Assembly: GCF_900177485.1 (NCBI RefSeq) | Contig: NZ_LT840186.1 | Span: forward strand, 62,001 to 126,000 | Reading direction: 5' to 3' | Length of the DNA: 64,000 nt | Source: Candidatus Pelagibacter sp. HIMB1321 | Lineage (GTDB): Bacteria > Pseudomonadota > Alphaproteobacteria > Pelagibacterales > Pelagibacteraceae | In this document: positions 1-8,874 of the stretch, in pieces | How positions within the stretch are numbered: the first letter of the stretch is position 1 | Layout: each line of letters starts with the position of its first letter | Translations under genes and position numbers: made by a program | The notes under the pieces: model-generated | What the model saw: the letters and a program-made list of their open reading frames with translations, nothing else | Databases searched by the model: none | Told to the model about the DNA's origin: nothing

Positions 1-227
1 TGTCTGCACCATTGTCTGATGGTGCCGTTGAATATTCAGATGGAACTCAGGCATCGGTACAGCAGATGTCAAAAGATGTGACAACATTTTTAATGTGGGC
101 TGCAGAACCGCATTTAGAAGCACGTCATCAAATGGGTTTCAAAGCAATTGTATATTTAATTATTTTAACTGTATTAGTTTATTTCAGTATGAAAAAAATA
201 TGGTCACGTGTTGAATCTGAAGTTTAA
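1..227 (+). CDS. petC: Cytochrome c1, C-terminal end (partial)
   Basis: This is the 3' end of a gene entering from the left; the open frame runs through base 3 to a TAA at 225-227. The visible residues carry the cytochrome c1 tail: the stretch WAAEPHLEARHQMGFK followed by one membrane anchor (about IVYLIILTVLVYFSM) and a short charged end, KKIWSRVESEV. In the bc1 complex this helix holds the periplasmic haem domain that passes electrons from the Rieske protein to cytochrome c. The haem-binding motif lies outside the window. The last 24 bases overlap the end of ychF on the other strand. Confidence 0.93.
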   Translation, partial: SAPLSDGAVEYSDGTQASVQQMSKDVTTFLMWAAEPHLEARHQMGFKAIVYLIILTVLVYFSMKKIWSRVESEV

Positions 228-1277
228 TACATCACCATCTTTAACTATATAGTCTTTACCCTCAAGCCTCATTTTGCCATTTGTTTTAGAATTAACCCAT
301 CCATCATTTGCAATAAAGTCTTCATAAGATACAGTTTCAGCTCTTATAAATCCTTTTTCAAAATCTGTATGAATTTCTCCTGCTGCTTTAGGAGCTGTAC
401 AGTTTTTTTCGATAGTCCATGCTCTTGTTTCTTCAGGACCAGAAGTAAAGTAAGTATCTAATTCTAAAATTTTGTAACCTTTTTGAATTAATAGATCTAA
501 ACCTGTTTGATCTAAACCAATCATATCCATATAATTTTTACGTTCATCTTTATCTAATTCGTTAATCTGATTTTCAATATCTGCAGATATAATTAGAGTA
601 TTTTCTTCACCAAATTTATTTATAAAGTTTTTTGTATATTCATTTCCATTTTGAACACTTTGCTCGTCAACATTACAAACGTAAATTTTAGGTTTTATTG
701 TTAACAAGCCACTTTGATTTAAAGTTTTTTTGTCAAATTTTTCTTTTAAAACTGATAAATCTTTATCATTATTGATACAATCTTGAGCAATTTCTAATAT
801 CTTCAATTGTTCTTCATCAACATTTTTTTTGTTACTTTTTTCAAGTCTTTTTTGTACAGACTCTAAATCTGCTAACATCATTTCTGTTTCAATTATTTCT
901 AAATCTCTGATGGGGTCTACAGTGGGGTTAACGTTTTGAATATCATCAGAGTCAAAACATCTAATCATATGTATTATCGCATCAACTTCTCTAATATGGG
1001 ATAAAAATTTATTTCCCAGTCCTTCTCCTTTAGATGCTCCTTTTACTAATCCAGCGATATCAACGAAAGAAATAGTTGTATTAATTATTTTTTTTGATTT
1101 CGATACACTTGCAAGATTATCTAATCTTTTGTCTGGTACTGGAACTACCCCAACGTTGGGATCAATAGTACAAAATGGAAAATTTGCAGCTTGCGCTTTG
1201 CTAGAGTCTGTTAATGCATTAAAAAGTGTGGACTTACCAACATTAGGTAGACCCACTATACCACACTTAAAACTCAT
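204..1277 (-). CDS. ychF: Ribosome-binding ATPase YchF/Obg-like
   Basis: This 357-residue P-loop protein has the full YchF architecture. The P-loop GLPNVGKS is at 9-16, the Walker-B-type DIAG at 73-76, a central coiled-coil region at about 130-185, and a TGS domain from about 275 to the end. The usual NKxD base-recognition motif is replaced by NVDE (202-205), which in this family goes with ATP rather than GTP preference. It is the last gene of the minus-strand operon, and its ATG overlaps the stop of pth by 4 bases, as expected for translational coupling. The pth-ychF pair is widely conserved. Family members bind ribosomes and respond to stress, but their exact cellular task is unsettled. Confidence 0.97.
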   Translation of the reverse strand: MSFKCGIVGLPNVGKSTLFNALTDSSKAQAANFPFCTIDPNVGVVPVPDKRLDNLASVSKSKKIINTTISFVDIAGLVKGASKGEGLGNKFLSHIREVDAIIHMIRCFDSDDIQNVNPTVDPIRDLEIIETEMMLADLESVQKRLEKSNKKNVDEEQLKILEIAQDCINNDKDLSVLKEKFDKKTLNQSGLLTIKPKIYVCNVDEQSVQNGNEYTKNFINKFGEENTLIISADIENQINELDKDERKNYMDMIGLDQTGLDLLIQKGYKILELDTYFTSGPEETRAWTIEKNCTAPKAAGEIHTDFEKGFIRAETVSYEDFIANDGWVNSKTNGKMRLEGKDYIVKDGDVLNFRFNT

Positions 1278-1837
1278 TTTTTATTATTTACTGTACTTGA
1301 AAATAGATCTAATTTTTTTTTAATTAGAACTCCAATAGAGTCAGTTATATTTTCAGAAATTTTATCAATACCTACAAGTTCCTCTTCATCAAAATTCTGA
1401 AGAACAAAGTCACCAATTTCAATAGGTGTTTTTGGTTTTCCAATTCCAATTCTCACTCTTGAATAATCTTTGCCTATGAACTTATCAATTGATGCAATAC
1501 CATTATGACCTGCGCTAGACCCACCAAATTTTGCTTTAATTTTTCCGAATTCAACATCTAAATCATCATGAAAAACAATTACTTCTTCAGCATCAAATTT
1601 GAAATACTCTAGGAGTTCTCTTATGCATATCCCAGAATTATTCATAAAGGTAAGAGGTTTTATTGCATAAATTTTTTCACCTTCAATCTCACCTGTGGTA
1701 AGTAGCCCTTTAAATTTCGGCTTTTGTTTAGATAAACTAAATTTTTTATTTATTGCATCAATAATTTTAAAACCAACATTATGTCTATTATTTTCGCTGT
1801 CTGGTGTTGGGTTACCAAGACCTACAAATAAAAGCAT
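1274..1837 (-). CDS. pth: Peptidyl-tRNA hydrolase
   Basis: This cytosolic enzyme frees tRNA from peptidyl-tRNA that has dropped off the ribosome. The 187-residue protein has the normal length. It shows the N-terminal GLGNP motif (6-10), the catalytic histidine H19 in the NNRHN segment, the substrate-binding FMNNSG at 64-69, and the catalytic aspartate within HDDLD at 90-94. It lies 33 bases downstream of rplY and overlaps ychF by 4 bases. The order rplY-pth-ychF is common in Proteobacteria and fits a translation-quality operon. Confidence 0.97.
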   Translation of the reverse strand: MLLFVGLGNPTPDSENNRHNVGFKIIDAINKKFSLSKQKPKFKGLLTTGEIEGEKIYAIKPLTFMNNSGICIRELLEYFKFDAEEVIVFHDDLDVEFGKIKAKFGGSSAGHNGIASIDKFIGKDYSRVRIGIGKPKTPIEIGDFVLQNFDEEELVGIDKISENITDSIGVLIKKKLDLFSSTVNNKK

Positions 1838-1870
1838 AATTTATTGGAATTTAAATCTTTGATTAATTGA

Positions 1871-2566
1871 TTATTTTTTTTCTTCAGCAGGTTTTTTATC
1901 TTCACCTTCTTTTTTCTCACCTTCAGCTGCACCCTCAGCTGCTGCTCCCTCAGCTGGTGTTTCACCCTCTGCAGCCTCTGCTTCAGCAGGTTTTTCTGGT
2001 TCCTTCATAACAGTTGGTGCTGCTAATGTAGCAATTACGAAATCTCTTCCTTGAATAGTTGGAACAACATCATTGTCTAAATTAACAGATGAAATTTTAA
2101 AACTTTCACCAATTTCAATTCCATCTAAATCAAGAGTTAATTTTTCTGGAATTTTTTCACTTGGACATTTTAATTCAACTTTTCTTCTAACAATATTTAA
2201 TACCCCGCCTTTTTTAAGACCTGGAGATTTTTCATGGTTTATAAATTCAACTGGAACTTCTATTCTGATTTTAACACCCGGCACAACTCTTAGAAAGTCT
2301 ACGTGAATAGGTTCATCAGTAAGCACATCATAAATTACTTCTCTAGGTAAAACATTCTGATTTTTACCATTGCATGAAAGAGTAATAATACTTGATAGGA
2401 AATTTTCCTTTTCAATTGTTGATTTTAAAATTTTTTTGGAGATAGAAACTTTCTCATTTTCTTCTTTTCCACCGTAAATAATAGCTGGCACGTTACCACT
2501 TGATCTAATGGCACTTAACTGACCTTTGGTCTTGTTGTCTCTTACAGTAGCTTCTAGTGAAATCAT
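1871..2566 (-). CDS. rplY: 50S ribosomal protein L25/Ctc form
   Basis: This 231-residue protein belongs to the long (CTC) form of L25, which binds 5S rRNA. The N-terminal L25 beta-barrel domain is about residues 1-90, and the TL5/CTC C-terminal domain follows at about 95-185. The last 45 residues form a low-complexity tail of Ala, Glu, Pro and Lys, probably disordered and of unknown role. The start is an ATG with 45 bases between it and prs upstream. The pairing of prs and rplY recurs in many alphaproteobacteria. Confidence 0.96.
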   Translation of the reverse strand: MISLEATVRDNKTKGQLSAIRSSGNVPAIIYGGKEENEKVSISKKILKSTIEKENFLSSIITLSCNGKNQNVLPREVIYDVLTDEPIHVDFLRVVPGVKIRIEVPVEFINHEKSPGLKKGGVLNIVRRKVELKCPSEKIPEKLTLDLDGIEIGESFKISSVNLDNDVVPTIQGRDFVIATLAAPTVMKEPEKPAEAEAAEGETPAEGAAAEGAAEGEKKEGEDKKPAEEKK

Positions 2567-2611
2567 AAAAACACAGGTTTTTAGCCCAAGTTAAAGAATA
2601 ACTCAAGGTAA

Positions 2612-3544
2612 TTATTTGAATAAATCAGATACAGAGGTTGAATTTGATATTCTTTTGATAGCCTCTCCCATCAATCCAGAAATTGATAAAACCTCAATAT
2701 TTTTAGCACTTTTAACTTTTTCCAAGTTATCGATTGTGTCAGTGATTACTAAATTTTTAATTACTGAATTTTTGATCTTTTTGACAGCTTCTCCACTAAG
2801 CACACCATGAGTTATATAAACATATACTTCTTTAGCCCCTCTGTCTTTAAGAGCTTTTGCAGCATTTACTATAGTGCCTCCGGAGTCTATTATATCATCA
2901 ACAATAATACATGTTTTATCTTTTACATTTCCAATTACGTTCATCACTTGAGATTGTCCTGGCTTAGGTCTTCTCTTATCTACAATAGCTAAACCCACAT
3001 TTAATAATTTTCCAAGCGCTCGCGCTCTTTCTGTACCACCTACATCTGGTGCAACACATAGTAAGTTTTTACTTTTAATTTTTTTCTTTACATGTCTTGC
3101 AAATATTGGAGTTGCAAATAAATTATCAACTGGAATATCAAAAAATCCTTGAATTTGACCTGCATGCAAATCGACAGTTACTACCCTGTCTGCGCCAGCT
3201 TTAGTTATCAAATTAGAAACTAGTTTTGCGGAGATTGAAGTTCTTGGCACAACTTTTCTATCTTGTCTTGCATAACCAAAGTAGGGGATTACCGCTGTAA
3301 TATTTTTTGCCGAGGATCTTTTTAAGGCATCAATACAAAGTAATAATTCCATTAAATTATCATTCGCTGGTGAGGATACTGATTGGATAATAAAAATACT
3401 GTTGCCTCTAATATTTTCATTAATTTCAATATAAATTTCTCCATCAGAAAATTTTCTAATGCTAGAGTTTACAAGTTTAGATCTTAAAAACTTGGCAATT
3501 TTTTTTGAAAGTGGTTTGTTGCTATTTCCGGATAATAATTTCAT
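2612..3544 (-). CDS. prs: Ribose-phosphate pyrophosphokinase (PRPP synthetase)
   Basis: The enzyme makes PRPP from ribose 5-phosphate and ATP, feeding purine, pyrimidine, NAD, His and Trp synthesis. Its 310 residues match the class I length. The flexible ATP loop [10 protein letters not shown] is at 88-97, and the PRPP-binding [10 protein letters not shown] loop is at 215-224. It is the fourth gene of the minus-strand operon, 7 bases after pgeF and 45 bases before rplY. PRPP users in the same window are nadC directly and the carAB/dihydroorotase pyrimidine route downstream. Confidence 0.97.
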   Translation of the reverse strand: MKLLSGNSNKPLSKKIAKFLRSKLVNSSIRKFSDGEIYIEINENIRGNSIFIIQSVSSPANDNLMELLLCIDALKRSSAKNITAVIPYFGYARQDRKVVPRTSISAKLVSNLITKAGADRVVTVDLHAGQIQGFFDIPVDNLFATPIFARHVKKKIKSKNLLCVAPDVGGTERARALGKLLNVGLAIVDKRRPKPGQSQVMNVIGNVKDKTCIIVDDIIDSGGTIVNAAKALKDRGAKEVYVYITHGVLSGEAVKKIKNSVIKNLVITDTIDNLEKVKSAKNIEVLSISGLMGEAIKRISNSTSVSDLFK

Positions 3545-3551
3545 TAATAAC

Positions 3552-4313
3552 TCAATTAATCATAATTACAGATATATTTCTACCATAATCATCATTTTTT
3601 AGTTTTAAAGATCTTCTAGCGCTAAAAAAATTATTTTTTTTCACATAAGTATCCTTATCAATCAGATCTATTTTATTAATTAAATTTAATTTAAGTTCAC
3701 TTCTAACATAACCCTTTAAATCAAAATAAATCATTTTTTTTTTAGAGGAAAAAAATTTATTGTTATTTTTATTCTTTATTAAAAATTTTTTTTTAAACTC
3801 CAACCCAACTTCATAGTTTTTCTGGGATATTGCGGGTCCAATAGCTGCTATCATGTTTTTAGTTTTACAGCCTTTTTTTGTCATAAAGTGAATAACTTTT
3901 TTTATAATATCTTTATAAGCTCCACGCCAACCAGCGTGAATAGCAGCAATCATTTCTCTTTGATGATCGTAAACTAAGATTGGAACACAATCAGCAGTTA
4001 GAACTGCAACAGGGACTCCTTTTTTTTCACTTACAATAGCATCACCAGTTATAGTTCTGGTTTTGATTTTAGAATTTTTGTTTAAGTATATAAATTTATT
4101 ACTGTGATATTGTTTAACTAGAAAGATTTCTTTTGTTTTAGATCCAAGTTTTTTTTTTATAATTTGAAGATTTTTTTTGACATTAGTTTTTTTGTCTTTT
4201 GATCCAATACCACAATTTAAACTTTTATAAATTCCGTCAGAAACACCACCACTTCTATTAAAGAATCCATGTTTAATTCTTAAAAAAGGAGATAATTTTT
4301 TTGACTTTATCAA
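3552..4313 (-). CDS. pgeF: PgeF/YfiH multi-copper-like purine nucleoside phosphorylase/laccase-domain protein
   Basis: This 253-residue protein is in the YfiH/LACC1 family, once called polyphenol oxidase. The metal-binding residues of the family are visible: H70 in QYHSN, C109 in TADCVP, and H126 in AIHAGWRG. Members act on purine nucleosides, and E. coli YfiH also edits muropeptides, so the precise substrate here is open. The start is a TTG overlapping the TGA of midA (TTGA), so translation is probably coupled. The C-terminal half is very lysine- and phenylalanine-rich, reflecting AT pressure. Confidence 0.9.
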   Translation of the reverse strand: MIKSKKLSPFLRIKHGFFNRSGGVSDGIYKSLNCGIGSKDKKTNVKKNLQIIKKKLGSKTKEIFLVKQYHSNKFIYLNKNSKIKTRTITGDAIVSEKKGVPVAVLTADCVPILVYDHQREMIAAIHAGWRGAYKDIIKKVIHFMTKKGCKTKNMIAAIGPAISQKNYEVGLEFKKKFLIKNKNNNKFFSSKKKMIYFDLKGYVRSELKLNLINKIDLIDKDTYVKKNNFFSARRSLKLKNDDYGRNISVIMIN

Positions 4314-5359
4314 TTTTCAAACCCTAACTGAGATTCTATATCAGAATTTTTTATTAACATTATCTTAAATAAATCACCCATTTGGTTACTATCTGTAAGT
4401 CTTTTTACTCGATAAAATATTTCGGCTTTTTCTGAAAATTTTTTATTTTTACTTAAAATTTCTGCTCTTTGAAAAATTCCTAAATTAGTCAAAAAATTTC
4501 TTTGTGTAGTATAGTTATAATCTAGATCTTTATAATTTTTTATAATCTTATCAAATAAATAGTAATTAATATTGTAGGTAATATCCGACTTACCAATATT
4601 TTCTAAAATATCTGAATGATTTTTATCGTATATTGCTTTTAATGTATTTTTAAATTTGCTTTTAAAATAACCATAATCAATAATTAACAATCCGCCTTTA
4701 CACTTTTTAATAATCTTTATTAACGCTTTTAAATAATTTATTCCTACGGGTGAGTATTCAATAAAATTTAGTTTATTTGAAATTTTAAAATTAATTTTAT
4801 TATCTAGAATACTAATATTTTTCTTTTTTTTACTAAAACTAAGATCATTGTTTTTTGATACTTTTACATATCTTTCATACCAAAAATTTCTCTCTTTCAA
4901 ATATTGTTTAATTGGTATTGCATCAAAAAACTCATTAGCCAAAAAAATACATGGTAATTTATTTAAATTCTTAAAATCTTTTACCCATTTAACATTTTTA
5001 TGTTGAATTTTATTTTTTTGAACTTCAATTAATTTTGGGCTCTTTTCATGAATGATTATATTGCATCCATCTAAAAAAATTGGAAATTTTTTAAAACTTT
5101 CAATCATAATTTTCATCATTTCCCCATTACCTGCTCCAAGTTCAATTAAATTGAATTTCTTAGGACACCCTAAGTTTTCCCAAAAATTAATTGTCCAGAT
5201 AGCAAGCATTTCAGAAAATAATCTTGAAATATTTGGAGCTGTAATAAAATCACCAGTTACTCCAAATGGATTTTTAGTCATATAATATCCATTTTTTTTA
5301 TCGTATAGACAATACTCAATGAATTTATCTAATGTTAAACTATGATTTTTTTTGAGCAT
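4310..5359 (-). CDS. MidA/NDUFAF7-type SAM-dependent methyltransferase
   Basis: This 349-residue protein has the DUF185 fold of MidA/NDUFAF7. The SAM-binding glycine motif LIELGAGNGEMM is at 71-82, and the N-terminal GYYMTKNPFGVTGDFITAP segment (24-42) is diagnostic for the family. Mitochondrial NDUFAF7 dimethylates an arginine of a complex I subunit; a similar role in a respiring alphaproteobacterium is plausible but inferred. It overlaps lgt by 20 bases and pgeF by 4, so all three are one transcription unit. The order lgt-midA-pgeF is typical of alphaproteobacteria. Confidence 0.9.
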   Translation of the reverse strand: MLKKNHSLTLDKFIEYCLYDKKNGYYMTKNPFGVTGDFITAPNISRLFSEMLAIWTINFWENLGCPKKFNLIELGAGNGEMMKIMIESFKKFPIFLDGCNIIIHEKSPKLIEVQKNKIQHKNVKWVKDFKNLNKLPCIFLANEFFDAIPIKQYLKERNFWYERYVKVSKNNDLSFSKKKKNISILDNKINFKISNKLNFIEYSPVGINYLKALIKIIKKCKGGLLIIDYGYFKSKFKNTLKAIYDKNHSDILENIGKSDITYNINYYLFDKIIKNYKDLDYNYTTQRNFLTNLGIFQRAEILSKNKKFSEKAEIFYRVKRLTDSNQMGDLFKIMLIKNSDIESQLGFEN

Positions 5360-6119
5360 TAATTTTTGAATAAAATAAAAGTATTCCAGCTAAAAGAAAT
5401 AAAACACTTATCATTTGACCCATAGTTGCATTTAAAATTAAATAACCTAATTGCTCATCTGGGACTCTGAAGTATTCTATCGTAAATCTAAAAATTGAAT
5501 AAAAAATTAAAAATAGAGAAGATAAAATTCCAGCATTTTTTAAGCCTTCTATCTTTCTGCAGAATAGAAGTATTAAAAATAAAACAAAACCTTCAAAAAA
5601 AGCTTCATACAATTGAGTTGGATGTCTGTATAAATCATCTATTTTTATAAATTTGACACCCCATGGCAGGTTTGTTTCATGGCCATATAGTTCAGAATTA
5701 ATAAAATTTGCTAGTCTTCCAAAAAATATACCGATAGGGGACACAATTGCAATGACATCAAGGTATTCAAAAATATTATCTTTGTTTTTTTTAGCAAATA
5801 AAACAGTTGCAATAATTATTCCTATAACTCCACCGTGAAATGACATACCCCCTTGCCATAATTTGAAAATATCAAAGGGATTTTCAATATAAAAACTGAG
5901 ATTATAAAATAAAACATAACCAAATCTACCACCTAAAATTATTCCTATGATTACAAACGTTATGTAATCATCAAATCTTGCATAAATATCTTTATCTTTT
6001 AAAAATCTTTTAGCTAAAAACCATCCTAGCAGAATACCTGCTATGTATGAAAGTGAATACCATCGTATTTCAATAGTAAAAAATTCAATTGCTACCGGGT
6101 CAAAATTATTGATGAACAT
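5340..6119 (-). CDS. lgt: Prolipoprotein diacylglyceryl transferase
   Basis: This inner-membrane enzyme moves diacylglycerol from phosphatidylglycerol to the lipobox cysteine of prelipoproteins. Its 259 residues contain about seven hydrophobic segments. The FHGGVIG motif is at 94-100 and the Lgt signature GRLANFINSELYG at 134-146, with the essential arginine at 135. It is the first gene of the seven-gene minus-strand operon and is divergent from ubiK across only 50 bases. A client in this window is BamD, which has a clear lipobox. MlaA, normally a client, does not. Confidence 0.96.
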   Translation of the reverse strand: MFINNFDPVAIEFFTIEIRWYSLSYIAGILLGWFLAKRFLKDKDIYARFDDYITFVIIGIILGGRFGYVLFYNLSFYIENPFDIFKLWQGGMSFHGGVIGIIIATVLFAKKNKDNIFEYLDVIAIVSPIGIFFGRLANFINSELYGHETNLPWGVKFIKIDDLYRHPTQLYEAFFEGFVLFLILLFCRKIEGLKNAGILSSLFLIFYSIFRFTIEYFRVPDEQLGYLILNATMGQMISVLFLLAGILLFYSKINAQKKS

Positions 6120-6169
6120 AATTAATATTAAATATAAGATATAGTTATATTAACATAATAAATAAATAT

Positions 6170-6421
6170 ATGAAAAATTCTAAATTCGTATTTGATAAAT
6201 TTGCAAAACTATTTGAGCAAGGTCTTGTTTCATCTAGGGATATAGCAAATGAACTAATGACAATTTTAAAATCCAAAAGAGATGAAATTGTTTTTAAAAT
6301 GAAACTTACAAGCAAAGATGAATTTGAAGTGCTATCTAAAAGGGTAGAAAGTTTAGAGAAAAAAATTGAAAAATTTCAATCACCAAAGAAAAAAAAAACT
6401 AAACGGGTAAAAAAATCCTAA
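6170..6421 (+). CDS. ubiK: UbiK-type accessory factor (BMFP domain)
   Basis: This 83-residue protein matches the YqiC/UbiK (BMFP) family. A helical N-terminal part leads into a C-terminal coiled coil (about 48-72, heptad pattern VLSKRVESLEKKIEKF) and a basic tail of Lys and Arg. Family members form trimers that bind membranes and help ubiquinone synthesis in Proteobacteria; that role here is taken from the family. The gene is alone on the plus strand, and its last 23 bases overlap the end of the sensor kinase gene on the other strand. Confidence 0.82.
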   Translation: MKNSKFVFDKFAKLFEQGLVSSRDIANELMTILKSKRDEIVFKMKLTSKDEFEVLSKRVESLEKKIEKFQSPKKKKTKRVKKS

Positions 6422-7718
6422 CTTCAAGCCCATTTAATTTAGATTTTTCTAATTTAATGTTTCCTCCATGGGATCGAACAATATCTGAGGCAATTGAAAG
6501 TCCTAAACCAACACTAGATTTTGAATCGCCTCTTCCTTTATCTATTTTATAAAAAGGTTTGAATACATTGTCGTATTCTTTTTCAGGGATGCCAGGTCCA
6601 TCATCTTCAATTTTGATAAAAATATTTGAATTTTTCTTGGAAAGTTCAATGTGAACATTTTCACCATATTTTAAAGCATTATCAATTAAGTTATTTATAC
6701 ATCTATTAATTAAATTTTTTCTCCCACTAAAATAAATTCTTTCAATAATATTTTTAGATATATTGTGATTATTATATTTATTGATTATTTCTTGAAGTAA
6801 TTCACTCAAATTAAATAATTCATCTTTTTCAAGATAAGTTGAACTTGTAAACTGAAGATATTCATTAAGCATTTTTTCCATTTCATTAATATCATCTACT
6901 AATTTGCTTGAGATATCTTGATCCTTGATGAAGGCCGTCTGCAATTTCATTCTTGTTAATGGAGTTCTGAGGTCGTGACTTATGCCAGATAACATTTCTG
7001 ATCTTTGATTGAGATGTCTTAATATTCTTTTTCTCATTCGATCGAATTCTAAACCAGCCTGCCTTATTTCAGATGCTCCTGAAGGTTTAAATTCCTCTAT
7101 TTCTTCCCCTTTGCCAAATTGTTCAGCTGCCTTAGCAAGTGCAGTTATAGGTCTTGTTTGATTTTTTAAAAATATGAGAGATATAATTACCATTATAAAT
7201 GCTGGGACGGTTATCCATAAACCAAATATTCTTGCTGATGAACTAGTCAGTCTATCTTTTGGAACAAGAAATTTAAAATAGCCATCTTGATATTTTATTC
7301 TTAAATCTATTAATTCTTTGTAATTTGTAGTGCTGAACCAATACTGCCCAAGATTAAATTTTGATTTTAATTCTCTTCTTAATGTTCTATCTATTGGACT
7401 AAACCATCTTTCATTATACTGATTTTCAAATTCATCTTCTTTGATAAATTCAATATTTAAATCTTGATATACTGAAAAAAGATTGGTGATCTCATCTTTG
7501 TCATAATCATCATTACTATAAACTTCAATAAAAGTTTTAATTTCATTAACCAAAGCTCTTGTCATACCTTGGTTGGTTTTAATCCAAAGACTATCAAAGA
7601 AAACGATAGTGATGATTAATTGTATAACAATTACTGGTACAGCAACAATCAGCAATGCTCTATAAAATAATCTTTTAGGCAATAAATTTTTTATAAATTT
7701 ATTCAATCCATAAAACAT
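6399..7718 (-). CDS. EnvZ-like sensor histidine kinase
   Basis: This membrane sensor kinase is about 439 residues from the chosen ATG; a GTG three codons earlier (7727) is the alternative. TM1 is near residues 20-42, a periplasmic domain of about 120 residues follows, and TM2 is near 162-184. A HAMP domain precedes the phosphoacceptor motif SGISHDLRTP with H248. The ATPase part shows NLIDNALKYGE and DDGPGIP. This is the EnvZ layout. The start lies within the last codons of the response regulator gene, so the pair is coupled. The signal is not identifiable from sequence; osmotic or envelope stress is a family-based guess. Confidence 0.92.
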   Translation of the reverse strand: MFYGLNKFIKNLLPKRLFYRALLIVAVPVIVIQLIITIVFFDSLWIKTNQGMTRALVNEIKTFIEVYSNDDYDKDEITNLFSVYQDLNIEFIKEDEFENQYNERWFSPIDRTLRRELKSKFNLGQYWFSTTNYKELIDLRIKYQDGYFKFLVPKDRLTSSSARIFGLWITVPAFIMVIISLIFLKNQTRPITALAKAAEQFGKGEEIEEFKPSGASEIRQAGLEFDRMRKRILRHLNQRSEMLSGISHDLRTPLTRMKLQTAFIKDQDISSKLVDDINEMEKMLNEYLQFTSSTYLEKDELFNLSELLQEIINKYNNHNISKNIIERIYFSGRKNLINRCINNLIDNALKYGENVHIELSKKNSNIFIKIEDDGPGIPEKEYDNVFKPFYKIDKGRGDSKSSVGLGLSIASDIVRSHGGNIKLEKSKLNGLEVRIFLPV

Positions 7719-8376
7719 AACCAGCACCCCTTATTGTTTGTAGAAATTTAGGATTTTTTGGATCTAATTCTATTTTTTTTCTTAAACGAGTAATAATGAC
7801 ATCAATTGATCTTTCTTTGTCTAAATCAATCAATTTACCAATTTCCAATCTTTCAAAAGTTTTACCAGGATTGTTTATCATTTTCTCTAGGATGATTTTC
7901 TCAGTATTGTTTATTTTATATTCTATATCATTTTTGAATATTAATTGTTTATTTAGGTCAATTTTAATATTTTCAAATTCAATTACTCTTTTTTGATCAA
8001 TTTTTTTTGTTTTACTTAAAATGTTTTTAATACGCAGAAGAAGTTCTTTTGGTTCAAAAGGTTTTGGTAAATAGTCATCTGCACCAACTTCTAGACCTTC
8101 AACCCTTTCGTCTGACTGTCCTTTTGCAGTTAATAGAATTATTGGTGTATCTAAATCTTTTTTATTTTCTTTTATAAAATCTAATCCACTTTTACCTGGC
8201 ATCATAATATCTAGAATTATTAGATCGAATTTTATAATTTTAACCTTTTCAAAGGCATCTTCCGCACTACTCGCAGTATTAACTAAATATTGATTTTCAT
8301 TTAGATACTTCTTTACTAATGATCTTATTCCCTCATCATCATCAACAACAAGAATGTGAGCTAAATAATTATCCAT
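7699..8376 (-). CDS. OmpR/PhoB-family response regulator
   Basis: This is a 225-residue two-domain regulator. The receiver domain holds the acidic pocket DDDEG at 12-16, the phosphoacceptor D56 in LDIMMPG, and the conserved lysine in YLPKPF. A winged-helix DNA-binding domain occupies about 128-223 and ends with the RGAGYVLW motif typical of OmpR/PhoB proteins. It overlaps the MarR-family gene upstream by 8 bases and the kinase downstream by about 20, so the three are one operon. The target genes cannot be read from the window. Confidence 0.94.
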   Translation of the reverse strand: MDNYLAHILVVDDDEGIRSLVKKYLNENQYLVNTASSAEDAFEKVKIIKFDLIILDIMMPGKSGLDFIKENKKDLDTPIILLTAKGQSDERVEGLEVGADDYLPKPFEPKELLLRIKNILSKTKKIDQKRVIEFENIKIDLNKQLIFKNDIEYKINNTEKIILEKMINNPGKTFERLEIGKLIDLDKERSIDVIITRLRKKIELDPKNPKFLQTIRGAGYVLWIE

Positions 8377-8806
8377 TTAAGATTTTATGTAAAACACTAT
8401 CAAAGTTTAATACTTCCTCTGATTTTGAATTAAGTAGAGCATTATATATTCTCTTTTTTTGTGCCTGAAATATCTCTTCCGAGATAGTTTTACCCTTATC
8501 ATTTAAAAAAACATGTTTTACTCTTGTATCCTGATCATCTTTTTTAAAATCAACTATTTCTAATTTGATTAGATCTTTAAGCACTCTATTTAAACTTTGT
8601 TTAGTAACCTTAAGCCTTTTTAACAAGTCAGAAATAGAGATACCTTCATACATTGACAAGAGATGTATGACTTTATTGTGGGCTAGACCAATTGAATACT
8701 TATCTAGAACTTTTTTAGAGTCTAAAAAGATTTCTCTATAACTAACAAATAATTTTTCAATCAGATCCTTTAGTTGATCATCTTTTAAATATAAAAGTTC
8801 TTTCAT
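8369..8806 (-). CDS. MarR-family transcriptional regulator
   Basis: This 145-residue winged-helix protein has the MarR organisation. A helical dimerisation segment comes first, a helix-turn-helix lies at about 55-80 (ISISDLLKRLKVTKQSLNRVL), a beta-wing follows with the DxR motif (DDQDTRVKHVFL), and the C-terminal helices close the dimer. It is the first gene of an operon with an OmpR-like regulator and an EnvZ-like kinase. It is divergent from ilvE, with an imperfect inverted repeat between them that may be its operator. Its ligand is unknown. Confidence 0.88.
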   Translation of the reverse strand: MKELLYLKDDQLKDLIEKLFVSYREIFLDSKKVLDKYSIGLAHNKVIHLLSMYEGISISDLLKRLKVTKQSLNRVLKDLIKLEIVDFKKDDQDTRVKHVFLNDKGKTISEEIFQAQKKRIYNALLNSKSEEVLNFDSVLHKILNG

Positions 8807-8815
8807 GATGGGTAA

Positions 8816-8833
8816 GTTATATTGACATATTAC
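8816..8833. promoter_or_regulatory. Candidate operator between marR-like gene and ilvE
   Basis: GTTATAT and ATATTAC are separated by four bases. The arms match at 6 of 7 positions as an inverted repeat. The element overlaps the -35 box of the ilvE promoter and lies 10 bases upstream of the MarR-family start codon. MarR proteins typically bind 15-20 bp palindromes of this kind in their own divergent promoter region. Binding is inferred, and AT-rich sequence makes chance palindromes common. Confidence 0.35.
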
Positions 8834-8850
8834 AGATACAAAGATAATTT
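8822..8850 (+). promoter_or_regulatory. Promoter of ilvE
   Basis: A perfect -35 box TTGACA (8822-8827) is followed, after 17 bases, by a -10-like TAATTT (8845-8850). This places the start of transcription near 8857, with a short leader to the ATG at 8875. It is a good sigma-70-type match in sequence and spacing, although the -10 is only fair. Confidence 0.55.
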
Positions 8851-8874
8851 TCAGTAATAATTTTTAATTCATAA

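Noticed and set aside
1129-1323. Plus-strand open frame antisense to ychF and pth
   Set aside because: No family resemblance, and it runs opposite to two well-supported genes; typical shadow of a real gene, like the others of its kind in the window.
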